Positions 11,097-22,807 of a DNA stretch of 64,000 bases are shown here, piece by piece (position 1 is the first letter of the stretch; every line of letters begins with the position of its first letter). The position numbers and the translations under genes were made by a program. The DNA is from Lycorma delicatula (taxonomy: Eukaryota; Arthropoda; Insecta; Hemiptera; Fulgoridae): NCBI RefSeq assembly GCF_047948215.1, contig NC_134458.1, positions 132,993,571 to 133,057,570 on the forward strand. The letters run 5' to 3'. The notes under the pieces were generated by a model, which was not told where the DNA came from, ran no database searches, and saw only the letters and a program-made list of their open reading frames with translations.

Positions 11097-11440
11097 TTTT
11101 AGATCGTATCTCAGAATGGATTTGACAACAACAAGCTTTGATGGTGATATCTAAGATTATGTGAAAGTCATAGCTTCAAATTAAAAATTTGATGTTTTGC
11201 CAATGTTTTCTTATTCGTGATGATTGGCCTAAAGAGTGTGGTGCAAACACGCATAAAAAAAAATTGGCAAAAACATCAAATTTTTTATTTGAAGCTATGA
11301 CTTTCACATAATCTTACGTATCATCATTAAAGCTTGTTGTCAAATTCATCGTGAGATACAGTCCTAAAATTATTTTTTACTTTTTAGTTGGTTTAATTTA
11401 AAAATGGTGTTTCAAAATTTTTTTTTACATAATTTTTATT
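11032..11440. repeat. Fold-back palindrome with ~180-bp arms
   Basis: The left arm (about 11032-11210) and right arm (about 11259-11440) are inverted copies separated by roughly 48 bp. Core matching pieces are CATAGCTTCAAATTAAAAA with TTTTTATTTGAAGCTATG, and GTGAAAGTCATAGC with GCTATGACTTTCAC. As RNA or single-stranded DNA it would form a long hairpin. This is typical of fold-back elements or hairpin-forming MITEs. Confidence 0.88.
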
Positions 11441-11641
11441 TATTTATGTAACTGCTTTTCTTCATAAAGTAATGAACTATAACCAAAAAGTAGGCACCGG
11501 AATGTACCGATCACCAGCGGAAAATCCCGATTCGTTAGTATCAATATCTAGAGTTAAATTTGTAATTTAACTTTCGTTATATAAATTTTCATCATTCAAA
11601 ATAAAATATTTTTACACAAGAGGTAATCAGTTTTGGACACC

Positions 11642-11730
11642 TAATAATTCCATTCAGAGACGCCGCCTGCCAGGGCAACCCGCCCGGAAGGCCAAGCTGC
11701 GGAGGCGTGCCTTAGACACGCCCTACAGCT
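11642..11730. other. GC-rich patch with small hairpin
   Basis: About 70 bp of GC-rich sequence lies in AT-rich DNA. It contains GGCGTG (11704-11709) and CACGCC (11717-11722), which can pair across a 7-base loop. It may be the 5' leader of the LINE that follows, or a separate relic. Undecided. Confidence 0.35.
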
Positions 11731-12280
11731 AGTCATTTATTAAATCTTTTGACTGATTAGTAGACATCTGCTTCGCCATGTGTTTTTATAATGGTTTTTT
11801 TGTTCATTTTTAATATTTTAATAGATGATAAACAATTTTATTTATTGAAATAAAGGGGCGACCCATTCAGGTAATATTTATTTATACCGATGTGCGATTT
11901 TATAGTTAAAACGTAGAAAATATTTATACAAATTCTAAGGGGATTATCTGGAATTTAAACATACAGTTAATATATTATATACTAACAATTAAACAAGTAA
12001 AATTATCAGTAGAAAACACACAACCATACACGCAGCAGAATGTTTAATCTTTAATAAGAAAAACTTAATCTAAGAATTAAAAAAAAGGGAAGAAAAATAT
12101 TAAGAAAAATCGAGGGACCTAAGAAAGTAAATAATAACTGAATTTTACCTGGGATCAAATAAAGATCTTAACGAAAAAATCGAAAAACTAAAAACCAAAA
12201 TCAAAATAAGAAAAGTAAAATCTGAGGTAACAGTTGTAGAATGAACACAGATAGAATTTAGGTAACCATCCTTAACATTT

Positions 12281-12490
12281 TTGAAAATAGGAAAACAAAA
12301 ACAAATTGATTTAAAGAAGTACAGAAAGATTGGCGCCGATCCATGCCCGTCGTCGTCGGCGGCTTCGGTGGTCTCCGATACGGAGACCGGAAGCCTTACA
12401 GGCGACGACCTTCTCCGCGAACACGATGCTGTTCGTAGGATGGAGAAGAAAAGGAAAAAAGGATGGCCGAAAGGAAAACCCATACAATAA
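12281..12490 (+). pseudogene. C-terminal tail of LINE ORF1
   Basis: About 69 codons end with the basic tail KKRKKGWPKGKP and a stop at 12488-12490. The middle is Ser/Asp/Glu-rich (PSSSAASVVSDTETGSL). Basic tails of this kind close ORF1 in I-type LINEs. ORF2 opens only a few bases later in another frame, as is usual. The rest of ORF1, including zinc knuckles, is missing or unreadable upstream. Confidence 0.55.
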
Positions 12491-12495
12491 TTTAA

Positions 12496-15400
12496 TTAAA
12501 AATTAGCGAGTCGATTGTACAATGGAACATCAATGGATGTTTTTCAAACATCCATAAGCTCCAACGCTTGGTACATGACGTAGACCCGATTTGTATATGT
12601 CTGCAAGAAACGCATTTCCGCCGAAATGAAAATTTTTAATTAAAAGGATTCGATATATTTCGGCGAGATCAACCGCCAAATGTAAGGGTTAGAGGTGGAG
12701 TAGCTATATTAACATCGACTAGAGCTACCACCGAAGCGGTTGTTCTAAACACAAACCTACAAGCGGTCGCCGTTAGAATGAAGCGTCCGCTCCAGGTCAC
12801 TGTCTGCAGCATATACTTGCCGTATTTTGATTGGAATAAGGATGACATAGCAAGACTAATTTCCGAGCTTCCCCCACCTGTTTTACTGGTGGGTGACTTT
12901 AATGCTCATAATTCTCTTTGGGGATCAGATCGAGTAGATCCCCGTGGAAGAGAACTCGAAGGGTTCCTGATGAATTCAGAACTTATTATTTTAAACGACG
13001 GATCAGGAACCTTTTTCAATGCCAGAGATGGATCGACGTCCTGTATAGATCTTGCACTTATAAGCGGATCGATAGCACCGAGGTACAGCTTCCATGTCAT
13101 AGACGATCTGCATGGAAGCGATCATTTCCCGGTGCAAATTGTAACTGATGTTACAAGAACAATATATCCCATCACTAAAAGATGGTTATTTGAAAAGGCA
13201 GACTGGACGAGCTTCACAGCTAGAACGATACTCCCGGAAACAACTGGAGTTATCGGAGACGATGTCGACGCCATAACAAATGCAATAATTGAGTCGGCAT
13301 CGAGATATATTCCCAAAACATCTGGGAAACTTACGAAAAAACCCGTTCCATGGTGGAACGATGAAATAAGTGAAGCTATGAAAAGAAAGAAAAGGGCGTA
13401 TAACGCATTTAAGAAGCGTCCTAGCATAGAAAATTTTGTTGCCTTTAAGAAATACAGGGCGTATGCAAAACGTCTTATGACAGACTCGAAAAAACGATCC
13501 TGGCAGCAATACGTGTCATCCATCGACAAAACTACTACTGCATCAGATGTTTGGAGGAAAGTGAAGGCGATTTGTGGGCGTAATGATTTTGCTCCCATAA
13601 CTAGCCTTCAAGATGAAAATAAAATAAAAGACACTCCATATGAAATTGCAGAGCTGTTATCCAATCACTTCGAAAAGGCCAGCAGAACGGCCAACTACGA
13701 GGAAGGTTTTCGAACCAAAAAAGAACTCGAAGGTCTACTAAATTTTAGAACTGAGTATAATTACTCATATAATGTACCATTTAAAATGGAAGAATTCGCG
13801 AAAGCGTTGGAAAAAGCAGGTAACACAGCTGCTGGTCCGGATGAAATCCATTATAATATGATCAGGCAGCTGAATACCACTGCAAAAAGCAGATTATTAG
13901 AACTTTATAATAAAATATGGCGGGATGGAACGTACCCGCAGCAGTGGAAAAAAGCTCATGTTGTTCCAGTACCAAATAAAAATAAAAATTTAACAGATCC
14001 CAATAGCTATCGTCCTATTTCTTTGACGTGTGCTATGGGAAAAATACTGGAAAAAATTATTAATAATCGACTCGTCTGGGTTTTGGAAAAAGAAAACCTG
14101 ATATCACCGTATCAAGCAGGTTTTCGGCAATACCATTCTACCACTGATCAAATGATCAGCTTAGAGGACATTATATATAACAGCTTTATTACGAGGAAAC
14201 ATTGTGTCGGAGTCTTCTTTGATCTTCAGAAGGCTTTATGGCGTCATGGTATAATGCTCCAGATACATGAATGGGGCATTCGTGGCAATCTGCCTATACT
14301 GCTCAGCAACTACATGAATGACCGTACCTTCCAAGTACGCGTCAACAATGAATATTCATGTGAAAGAATCTTGGAAAATGGCATACCGCAGGGTTCGCCG
14401 TTGAGCGGTACCTTGTTTACCATTGCCATTAATAAATTGATACTAGCCATTCCAGTAGAAATCAGCCAAAAGCGTCTATGTTGATGATCTGGCAATTGTG
14501 TATGCCAGCAACAAGACTGCTATGGTGAGGTACAAATTGCAACGAGCGATCAATGCTCTAAATGAAGTTGCAAGGAATACCGGATTCCAATTCTCACCAG
14601 AGAAAACGTGCTGTGTACACTTTTGTAGGTAGAGAATTCCTCATCAAAGTCCTGCGTTGACAATTGACGATAATCCAATACAATATAAAAATAGCGTAAG
14701 ATATTTAGGACTAGTATTGGGTAAATCCCTTACATGGGGATTACAAATACAGGACTTGAGTGATAGATGCAAAAGTGACTTAACATTATAAAATATTTAT
14801 CGAATTTAAATTGGGGAATTTAAGAGACATTATTGATATTGTATAAAGCATTGGTTCAATCTAAACTAGACTACGGATGTATCGTATATTCATCCGCTAG
14901 AAAGTCGCACTTAAGAAAGTTAGACGTAGTTCATAAAAGCGGAATAAGATATGCATCAGGCGCTTTCCGCACAAGTCCGGTGGCTAGTCTGATGTCTGAA
15001 GCCGGAATAATGCCACTACATTATAGAAGAGAGATCCTTTTGTTAAGATATGCAGCAAATGTATGGGCTTTTCCTGCTCATATAAATAATAAATTGTTTA
15101 CGAATCATCCTATGGCTGCAGTATATGAACATCGTGCTACCTATTCCAGACCAACCGGAATTAGGTACCACGAATTAAGAAGAAAATATGAAATTGCTAT
15201 ACCAGAGACACTAGCAATTTCTACTAGAGAAATATCGCCATGGCTCTTGCCAGCGGTAAATACAAGTTTGGATCTCTCTCAAGGAGAAATAAAAAAGAAA
15301 CCAGCAGTGATCATCCAGCAGGAATTTTTAGCAACAGTCAGTAGTTACGAAGAACATATTAGAATTTATACTGACGGTTCTAAAACCGAACATGGTGTTG

Positions 15401-16158
15401 GATGCTCGATATATGTAAATGAAGAAGCCCACTTTTTGAGACTGCCAGATGTGGCCAGTGTCTACACGGCAGAACTCACTGCAATTCAGCAAGCTCTTCA
15501 CTACACTGAACACTATTGCGAAGAGAGAGTGCTAATATGTTCCGATTCATTAAGTGCACTCGTCGCAATTCGGAACAAGAAAATTAAGGATGTCCTAATT
15601 GCAAACATCCTGTCCATTTTATACGTACTAAAACAACGAGGACAGCGATGCGTATTTGTATGGACTCCAGGGCATGCTGGTATTACAGGTAATGAAATCG
15701 CAGACGAAGCTGCCAGAAAGGCAACAGTCTGCGATGACTTGGATGCATTTCCTGTAAGAGTGGCAGATGTTAAAAACCGTCTAACAAACATAGTAAGAAA
15801 CAAGTGGAACGCTGAATGGAGGAGTTTAAATACAAAATTAAACTCAGTTAAAACTTCTCCTTATAAATGGAAAAGCGACTTTAAGTTGACTCGCCGTGAA
15901 TAAGTAGCGGTGACCAGACTTAGAATCGGTCACACGCGATTAACAAATTTATATATGTTAACCGGCGAAGTGAGACCAATGTGCGGTGTTTGTAATAAAA
16001 CACTGACAATCAAGCATCTAATAGAAGAGTGTACTATATATGAGGACCTCAGAAAGAGGTTCCGTCTTACAAATAATATTAGTGCTGATCTGGATAATGG
16101 AAATGAAGAAAATATAGTTGCATTTTTACACGCCAGTGGACTTCTTAAAAATCTATAA
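12496..16158 (+). pseudogene. I-clade LINE ORF2: endonuclease, reverse transcriptase, RNase H
   Basis: Frame 1 opens with IVQWNING and LQETHFR (APE endonuclease start), hits a TAA at 12637-12639, then continues: GDFNAHNSLWGS (12892) and GSDHFPV (about 13114) complete the endonuclease. The reverse transcriptase shows NSYRPISLTCAMGK (about 14002), FFDLQKAL (14215, a short in-frame loss removes the second Asp of this motif), GIPQGSPLS (14380) and YVDDLA (14477-14488). The last lies in frame 2 after a one-base shift. TAG at 14630 and TAA at 14789 follow. Frame 1 resumes before 14833 and carries RNase H: YTDGSK, YTAELTAI, CSDSLSAL, GHAGITGNEIADEA. A TAA at 15901 interrupts, then CGVCNKTLTIKHLIEEC and the end at 16156-16158. 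Lesions are few, so this copy decayed fairly recently. The protein would nick DNA and copy element RNA into it. Confidence 0.9.
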
Positions 16159-16817
16159 AATGGAAGTTTAAAGCTGTGGTAAAAGATACTCTAAGCGGTA
16201 GTTTTATATATACATATAAGGGAGTCTCGAAGCGTGGCACGTATAGTGACGGGAGGTAGCCCTCTTGCCTAGGCCATTTTGGCTCACCTGCATTCAAGAT
16301 CAGTGAGTCGGGGTGTGTCCGATGATGGCATGGGGGACCCTCAAGGGTGGATTGAGGGCGCGAGGCTATGGGTGTACGCCGTGCATGCCTATGGCCTGAT
16401 ATAAGAAGGATTCAACTGCCACGGCACCCTGGCACGACTGATATACTGCTCAACGGCGGTTCTGGTCGCCCCGAGGGTGCTTAAACAAACTATAAATGAT
16501 ACTTCGTAGAAGAAAGAAAGAAAGATATTGTATTGATAAGTTTAATTTTAATTTTAATTTCAGGTCTTTTGAGAACCTATCTCAAATTTTAATATTGGGG
16601 CCCTTTACACCCCGTAAGTGTTTGTGATTGTCCTTGTCTTTTATGTTTTAATGTTTATTGTGAAGTTTGTGTTTTTAAATAAAATGTAAGGGCCCTTTAC
16701 ACCCTTACATATGACGATCCTGATGGAGATAATAATTTCTTTTAAAGAATGTGATGAGGGCTAATGACCTTAGCAGTCGATGCCCGTAAAAATACAGTTA
16801 AAAAAAAAAAAAAAAAA
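16159..16817 (+). other. 3' UTR and poly-A tail of the I-clade LINE
   Basis: This is GC-mixed non-coding sequence with a short (GAAA)n-like run near 16510-16524 and a pair of direct repeats GGGCCCTTTACACCC (16598-16612 and 16690-16704). A conserved-looking end, GAGGGCTAATGACCTTAGCA and GTCGATGCCC, precedes A18 at 16800-16817. The 3' end is where the element's own reverse transcriptase would recognise its RNA. Confidence 0.75.
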
Positions 16818-18260
16818 TACTCATCAGAGATCTTTTTAGAACAAAAACTGTAAAAATCAGAAGAGCAGGAGAAAAACCAAAAACAGAACAACAGGAAGTA
16901 ACAAAATAGAATGGACTAGCGTGAACTAGGAAAGCGTGAAAATTTACTGGGAAAAGGGAAAACATCCCAAACTGAAGTAGTTTTGTTTATGCATAACCCA
17001 CAGCGGCTTATTACGCAAAAACACATTTAAAATACATGAATGTACTAGATAAATACAAAAGCAATATACAAATTAAATTTTAAAACAGTAATTTTTATCA
17101 CAGCTAAAAAAACGGTCGTTCCGGATTTTAGTAGACAGAGATTTAAAATTTAAAATCATACGGCAGAAATAACATTTACAACTCATTATGCTAAGGCTAT
17201 CAATTTTCTATAACGATATATTATAGGCATTTGCTCATTCTGTTTTTTTTTCAACACAAAAAATGTACAAAATAAACTAACCTTACATGCATGATATTAT
17301 GTACGTATGGACACATTTCGTGACTGTTCTATCAGATTGCCAAAATCACAATAATAGGTTATACAGATAGTAACCTATACTTGATTTTTAGCAAGTACCT
17401 ATCAGTTTGCAGAAAGGTGTGGTGTTTTATATATGTATGCATGTATAAGAAAGAAAGAAAGAGTGAAATATATTACTAGAAAAAGAGAGTATGATAATGA
17501 AGAGTAAGTTCATACTTCAGGCGGTAAACCGCGCCACCAATCACAATTACGAGTTTAAATATCGACCTTCAAACATAAAACAAACTGCCTTCTTTCTTTA
17601 CACACTTTTTTTTCTTTTTTACATATTTCTTATTATTGTTTACCATTATTAATTTATTTTATTCCTTCCTTATCTCCTTGTATTTACCATTTTTGAAAAT
17701 TCAGGGCAACAAGACCGGATATTAAGAAGAACACAAGAATAATAATAATTATACTGTTGTATTTTCTCTCTCATTTAACTTAATATTCTTTTCAGATCAC
17801 GACAGTCGTAACCTGAATGTCAACATCTTCGATGAACCTCCCATCCCATTTGCACACTGGTCGTGAAACCTTTCACGAGAAAATTTTTATCTTAACGATT
17901 TCTACGTTATTAAGTATAGTTATTCGTAAGTATAAAAGTATATTATAATATGTACTGGTACATCTTCTCATTTAATCTTTTCTCAGCATGAATCATACAT
18001 GAAATTATATAACAAATAGAAAGCGTATACGTGCGCTTATGCGTATTCACAGATCATTTCACACACCTCTGGTTTCATTTAATGAAAACTAATATAAAAC
18101 ATGTATAAACCAGACATCCTGATACATCTTCACTTAAGATATTTTTCACCTAAATTCATTTAAATTACGGTACTGTCCAACAACAAACAGAAAAGATTTG
18201 GATTTCCGCCTACTAACCGTTCTGCTAACATTTGCCGCAGTCGCTTTAGCTGGATTTCAA
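16818..18260. other. AT-rich DNA, no gene seen
   Basis: No coding or transposon signal. A small inverted repeat GCGGTAAACCGC sits at about 17521-17532. Confidence 0.5.
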
Positions 18261-18269
18261 TTTTTTTCA

Positions 18270-18695
18270 TCATCTGGTGTTCTGCTTGTCGCAGGTTCTC
18301 GGTCTCCATCCATTTCTGTTCCACTCCTTTACCTTCGCCCCCTTGCAGTTTGAAATTTTCACCTCATTTATTAAGTTAATCCTTCTTTTTCCTCGCTTCC
18401 TTTCTCCTTTTACTGACCCCTCCAATTCAGTTGTCAAGATTCCGTTTCCTCTAACTGCATGACCCAGCCCGGTTTCCTTTGCTTTTGTGTACTTCCCGTA
18501 CAAGTGCACTTTCTTCTTTAATGCTGTTCATTACTTCTTTATTCCTCACTTTATCTACCCATCTTATTTCTCCGACCTTCTCCAAATCCACATCTCAAAA
18601 GCCTTAATCCATTCCCTCTCCCTCTTCCTTATTATCCAGTCTTCACTCCCATACGACAAGACAAGACATTCCATACACAGCATTTGGCTAACCTC
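18270..18695 (-). pseudogene. C-terminal fragment of a LINE endonuclease-reverse transcriptase
   Basis: Minus-strand reading gives SYGSEDWIIRKREREWIKAF and EMWIWRRSEK, then stops, then GLGHAVRGNGILTTELEGSV, KGERKRGKRRINLINEVK and a stop at 18270. These motifs (YGSE.W, AFEMW.WRR, L.G.V.G.RKRGRRR) mark the region after the reverse transcriptase in common insect LINEs without RNase H. Only about 140 codons remain. It is 5'-truncated and carries several stops. The 3' end and any tail were not identified. Confidence 0.75.
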
Positions 18696-18739
18696 TTTCT
18701 TAACTCTATATATACATAATAAAAAAATGTAGTTCTTGA

Positions 18740-20420
18740 AAAGTTTTTATATACATTTAGCACAATTATATAAATTTAGGCAAAAACAAAACAATTTAGT
18801 CATTTATAGGATTTTTCTTGTAATTATATTAGAATTATATAAATAAATGGAATGTCAGTGAAAAAAATAATAAAATTTCAATTAATCTAAGATAAAATTC
18901 AATTTAACCAAATAAAATTTAATTACGAAGTAAGTAAAACTTTATTAACGAAGGAAATAAACTAATAATTTTACTAACCAAAAACATAATACGAGAAAAC
19001 ATACAATAAAACTAAAACATATTTTTCGTTTTTGTAAAAAAAGATGGTTTCCTAATCATAATAAAATGGGTGCCATTCAGAGAAATACTACCATAACATT
19101 TCTAAAGATATGTAACATAATTTGATGCGGAAAGACTCAAGTTAAGTTAAGTCAAGTCAAGTCAAATTAAGTTAGAAGTACAATTTACATGATATTTTGA
19201 AAGTAAAATATTTAAAAAATCTATTAACACGTTAAAAATGTAGTTTACTGTTTAATTTATGTATTCATCGATTGCTGAATTAGAGTATGCGTTGTTACTT
19301 TACAGTATCGTATATTCTTGTCTATTTGTACTTTGATAACGATATTTTATCTTTTCTTTCCCATGAATTAGGCTACATACAATCGTAGTGTCATGATTCT
19401 TACCTTTATATTTAATGTATAATGTAAAGGAATATACTACTCATTCCGCTTTCATAAACTTATTTAAATGACTGATAAACAAAAAAATAATAATAATGGA
19501 ACCAAAATTCAAATATAAATAAAAATTGAATACGATCATATATATGATTGAATTGAGATGTACATAGAGTCTTTTTCTTTTTAATTAATGTTTTACATTA
19601 AATAGTTTTAATTTTATTATTCCGAGTTTTTTTTTTAATGAAAGAGCGTTTTTAAACTTAAAAAGAAAAAGTTTTAATTAGATACATAAATTATTAAAAA
19701 GTATTAAATAAAGTGGACGTAAATCTAAAAAAAAAATGCAAACTAATTTGTATCGTAGACTAAAAAATTAACTACTCGTTACGGTTGATTACAAAAGAAA
19801 ATTAGCTAACTTTAAACTACAAGGTTAAAAATACGTAAGTGCTTATAGCACTAGACAAACCAAAGTTAAAAGATGATCGATTGGGATCGATTCACAAGAG
19901 AATGAAGAATCGCCATTTTACTCTTAACTATACTCTATAACTAAACTACCAGCATAACACAACATATAAAAACGTATATATGTATGTTGTATATATGTAT
20001 ACACATACATACTTTTACATCACATCATACAGTTTGTATCTTTATATTAGCTGAAGGCTATTCGTGACATAGCAAGGTATGAGAGTGGAAAAGGCGGTGG
20101 GGGAAGGAGTGGAAAAGAGGAACAGCAAGCAGGTAATCTTGATAATAATATTCGTTCAAGTTGAAATATCGGCACGTTAGTTACACACAAAACACACACA
20201 TACACACACACACACTATATGTATACGTATATGTAATATTCATGGCTTTTGCTAAGATGTTACTGCTTATTCTCAAACCATCGCAACGAAACATCATCAC
20301 TACTTGATCTTTAACAAACCACCCAAGAGAAAAAGAATTTAAACAATTAAAATAATCTTAAATCAAAAATAAAAAATATATCTCATAAATTCTTTTACAC
20401 GTGAAAAAATTTATGTCTTT
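18740..20420. other. AT-rich DNA with microsatellites, no gene seen
   Basis: Includes AAGTT/AAGTC pentamer repeats (19139-19172), a purine-rich patch with GAGTGGAAAAG twice (20072-20120) and a (CA)n tract near 20188-20215. No coding signal. Confidence 0.5.
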
Positions 20421-20423
20421 ATT

Positions 20424-20600
20424 ACCGTTATTTATATAACGGTTATATTATATATATAAAATATTTTATTACATATATATATATATATATATATAAAATA
20501 TTTTATTACATATATGTATATGTAATAAAATATTTTAACGCAATATGTAATATTAACACAATATATATATTGCGTTAATATTAATGTGTAATAAAATTTA
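20424..20600. repeat. Cluster of AT palindromes and TATA tracts
   Basis: ACCGTTATTTATATAACGGT (20426-20445) is a near-palindrome. TAAAATATTTTATTACATAT occurs repeatedly, and TTAACGCAATAT pairs with ATATTGCGTTAA around a short spacer near 20535-20578. It looks like locally expanded low-complexity DNA. Confidence 0.7.
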
Positions 20601-20864
20601 GAATTTGTATAAATGGGAAAATTAAGTTTACTGTTAACTCAATAATTATAGAGTAGTGTTTAATATGAAATTACAGAAGTAGATGGACTCAATACTTTAC
20701 TTTTAAGGAATTTTGCCATTTAAATTAATTCACTATACTTATTTAATTAATACCATAACGATTCCCAAGAATAATAAATATGCGTTTAATAAATTATTAG
20801 CAAACATTTTAAAATATCTTCAAAAATATGAGCTCATTTCATATAAAATATTGATCAACTTGTT

Positions 20865-21147
20865 TCTTTTTCCTGTTTAGCCTCCTGTAATTACCTTTCA
20901 GATAATACTTCAGAGGATGATATGTATGAGTGTAAATGAAGTGTAGTCTTGTGCAGTCTCAGTGGACCATTCCTGAGATGTGTTGGTTAATTGAAACCCA
21001 ACCAGCAAAGAACACCGGTAACCACGAGCTAGTATTCAAATCCGTGTAAAAATAACTGACTTTAACTAGAACTTGAACGCTGGAACTCTCGACTTCCAAA
21101 TCAGCTGATATGGGAAGACGCGTTCACCACTAGACCACTCCGGTGGG
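20865..21147 (-). mobile_element. SINE family A, near full length
   Basis: The minus-strand copy holds the tRNA-like head (A-box-like TGGTCTAGTGGTGAACGCG, B-box GTTCAAGTTCT changed from the usual GTTCAAGTCC), the middle containing AACACCGGT and the tail ending AGGCTAAACAGGAAAAAGAA. Possible imperfect target duplications around ATTGATC flank it (20850 and 21159 regions). Confidence 0.85.
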
Positions 21148-21149
21148 TA

Positions 21150-22600
21150 AATATAAACATTGATCGAAAACTCAATACATAACTCAATAATTTAATATTA
21201 ATAACAGTTTATTTTCTATATTCTTATCATTTATGAAACAAATTATGTTTTAAGAAATTTATATGACATTAATACTAGAAAATCTAATTTAAAATTTAAT
21301 ACTTAACATTCTTTTTTTTTAAATAATGAAAAATTCTCTGAAAATTGGAATTCATGTTTGGATTCTCTTTTGAAAAAAATTATTTTGATATACAAAGAAT
21401 TATAGAAAATTCTCTAAAATAAGTAAATTGCAAACTTTGGTATTATAACAGATCACAGTATTTTCCTTTGTTAAAACTACTGATGCTAGTTTTGTGGTCA
21501 AAAAATGTACAGATATCACTGATTCTAAACAAACAATATTATTTGAAGGTTAGTAAATTAGGTTGCGAATTCAAATTTTGATAAAAATATAAAACAATCT
21601 AAACGTAAAGATTCAATTTTACGTATGATATAGAAAAAAATGAAATTTATACTAGTTTAAACAAAACTACGAAAATATTTATTTAAGAAATATTAATAGT
21701 AAATATATAAATATATACATTTATAGAGAAGTAGCAGTTTAGCAACATGTTTAGAAAAATTAATAATTTTTTTTAGGTTAATAATATTTTTATAAACTGT
21801 ACATAATTTGAAAACTACTGGCATATGAATATAGAAAAAGAAGTAATACAATATTTACTGTATTGTCATGCTTCAAGAGAATTACAACTAACCTATTAAA
21901 TTAAGTTAGGATTGAGTATTAGTATAACGATTGAAGGATTAATAAAAATAAAAAAAAATTAGTGAAATTTTTTTTGCATCATATATATATGTAAGTAAAA
22001 ATTTAATAAGGAAAAATGCAACAAGAACAAACAAAATTACAACAAAAAACGAAAGATGACAGAATGAAAAGGATATAGCCACGATAAACAATTAATTCAC
22101 ATCAAAGTTGCCAAAAAAGTAATAATTTAGTTTAAATCGATTGAAAAACATAAGGTTAGCAAAAATTAGATTGCCCATTTATGTAAATATTGATTATACT
22201 ATCAAAAACGTTACGTAAAAGAGTAAAATGACGTGAAAATACCGTAAAATAGACAAGATCAAACAGGAAGGTTATGAAAATACTCAGAATTAATACATCA
22301 TCAATAGAATGAAAATAAACGTGTTCTATTCCTAATAAAAGTAGAAACTTCTGGACTGGACTTCGCCTAGATTTATTTATTATAAAACCAAACCTTTATT
22401 ATACTTCCCTTTTCAGTATATAGGATTACATTGAATACCGAAGAAATGTACAGTGAAAAAGCTTATATTTAAACTTATTAATATTTAATATTGCATAATA
22501 AAAGTTAACCTATATTTTTCTTTACTTTTTTAAATAATACTTATTTTATTAGAACTAAACTTGCGATCCGTACATCAATATTAATTAAAAGTAATGAAAT
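21150..22600. other. AT-rich DNA, no gene seen
   Basis: No coding, RNA gene or transposon signal recognised. Confidence 0.5.
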
Positions 22601-22603
22601 CGT

Positions 22604-22795
22604 TTGATTTATTAATCGGCTTTTATTACTGAATAGAGTAAAATGTCTCTTATTACATATAATGAAATTTACTTTCATTTTTGTATCAAAATATCATATT
22701 TATTACACAAGCGAATTTTATGAAATCATAAAGTAATTATTACCGAAGCTTCAGCACCAACTGCAGTAGAAACTAGTTACCTTAAAATAACTAGT
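22604..22795 (+). repeat. Repeat module X (upstream of ACTAGC repeat)
   Basis: About 190 bp matches, inverted, the segment 62934-63124. Shared pieces include TATTAATCGGCTTTTATT and CTTAAAATAACTAGTTT. In both places it directly precedes the ACTAGC-type repeat, so it may be that repeat's true 5' part. Confidence 0.8.
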
Positions 22796-22807
22796 TTGTT
22801 GTATTAA

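Larger units (their letters stand above)
10140..11541. repeat. Composite repeat bounded by a 44-bp direct repeat
   Basis: Two near-identical blocks containing GCGGAAAATCCCGATTCGTT lie at about 10207-10250 and 11496-11540, some 1.29 kb apart. Between them are a GC-richer leader (10260-10620), an inserted SINE (10640-10832), a duplicated AT-rich segment and a large fold-back palindrome (11032-11440). No coding region is present. The block is probably a non-autonomous element or one and a bit units of a tandem array. Its class is unresolved. Confidence 0.6.
12145..16817 (+). mobile_element. I-clade LINE (ORF1 tail, ORF2 with EN-RT-RNase H, 3' UTR, poly-A)
   Basis: The order of parts fits I-clade non-LTR retrotransposons: end of ORF1 (12281-12490), ORF2 with APE endonuclease, reverse transcriptase, RNase H and a C-terminal Cys motif (12496-16158), then a 3' UTR to an A18 tail at 16800-16817. 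The presence of RNase H argues for the I superfamily rather than Jockey or RTE. The 5' end is not defined: sequence before about 12280 is AT-rich and does not code. No target-site duplication was identified, so the start given is approximate. Confidence 0.85.

Noticed and set aside
13122..13598. 158-codon minus-strand frame
   Set aside because: Shadow of the I-clade LINE ORF2 on the other strand.
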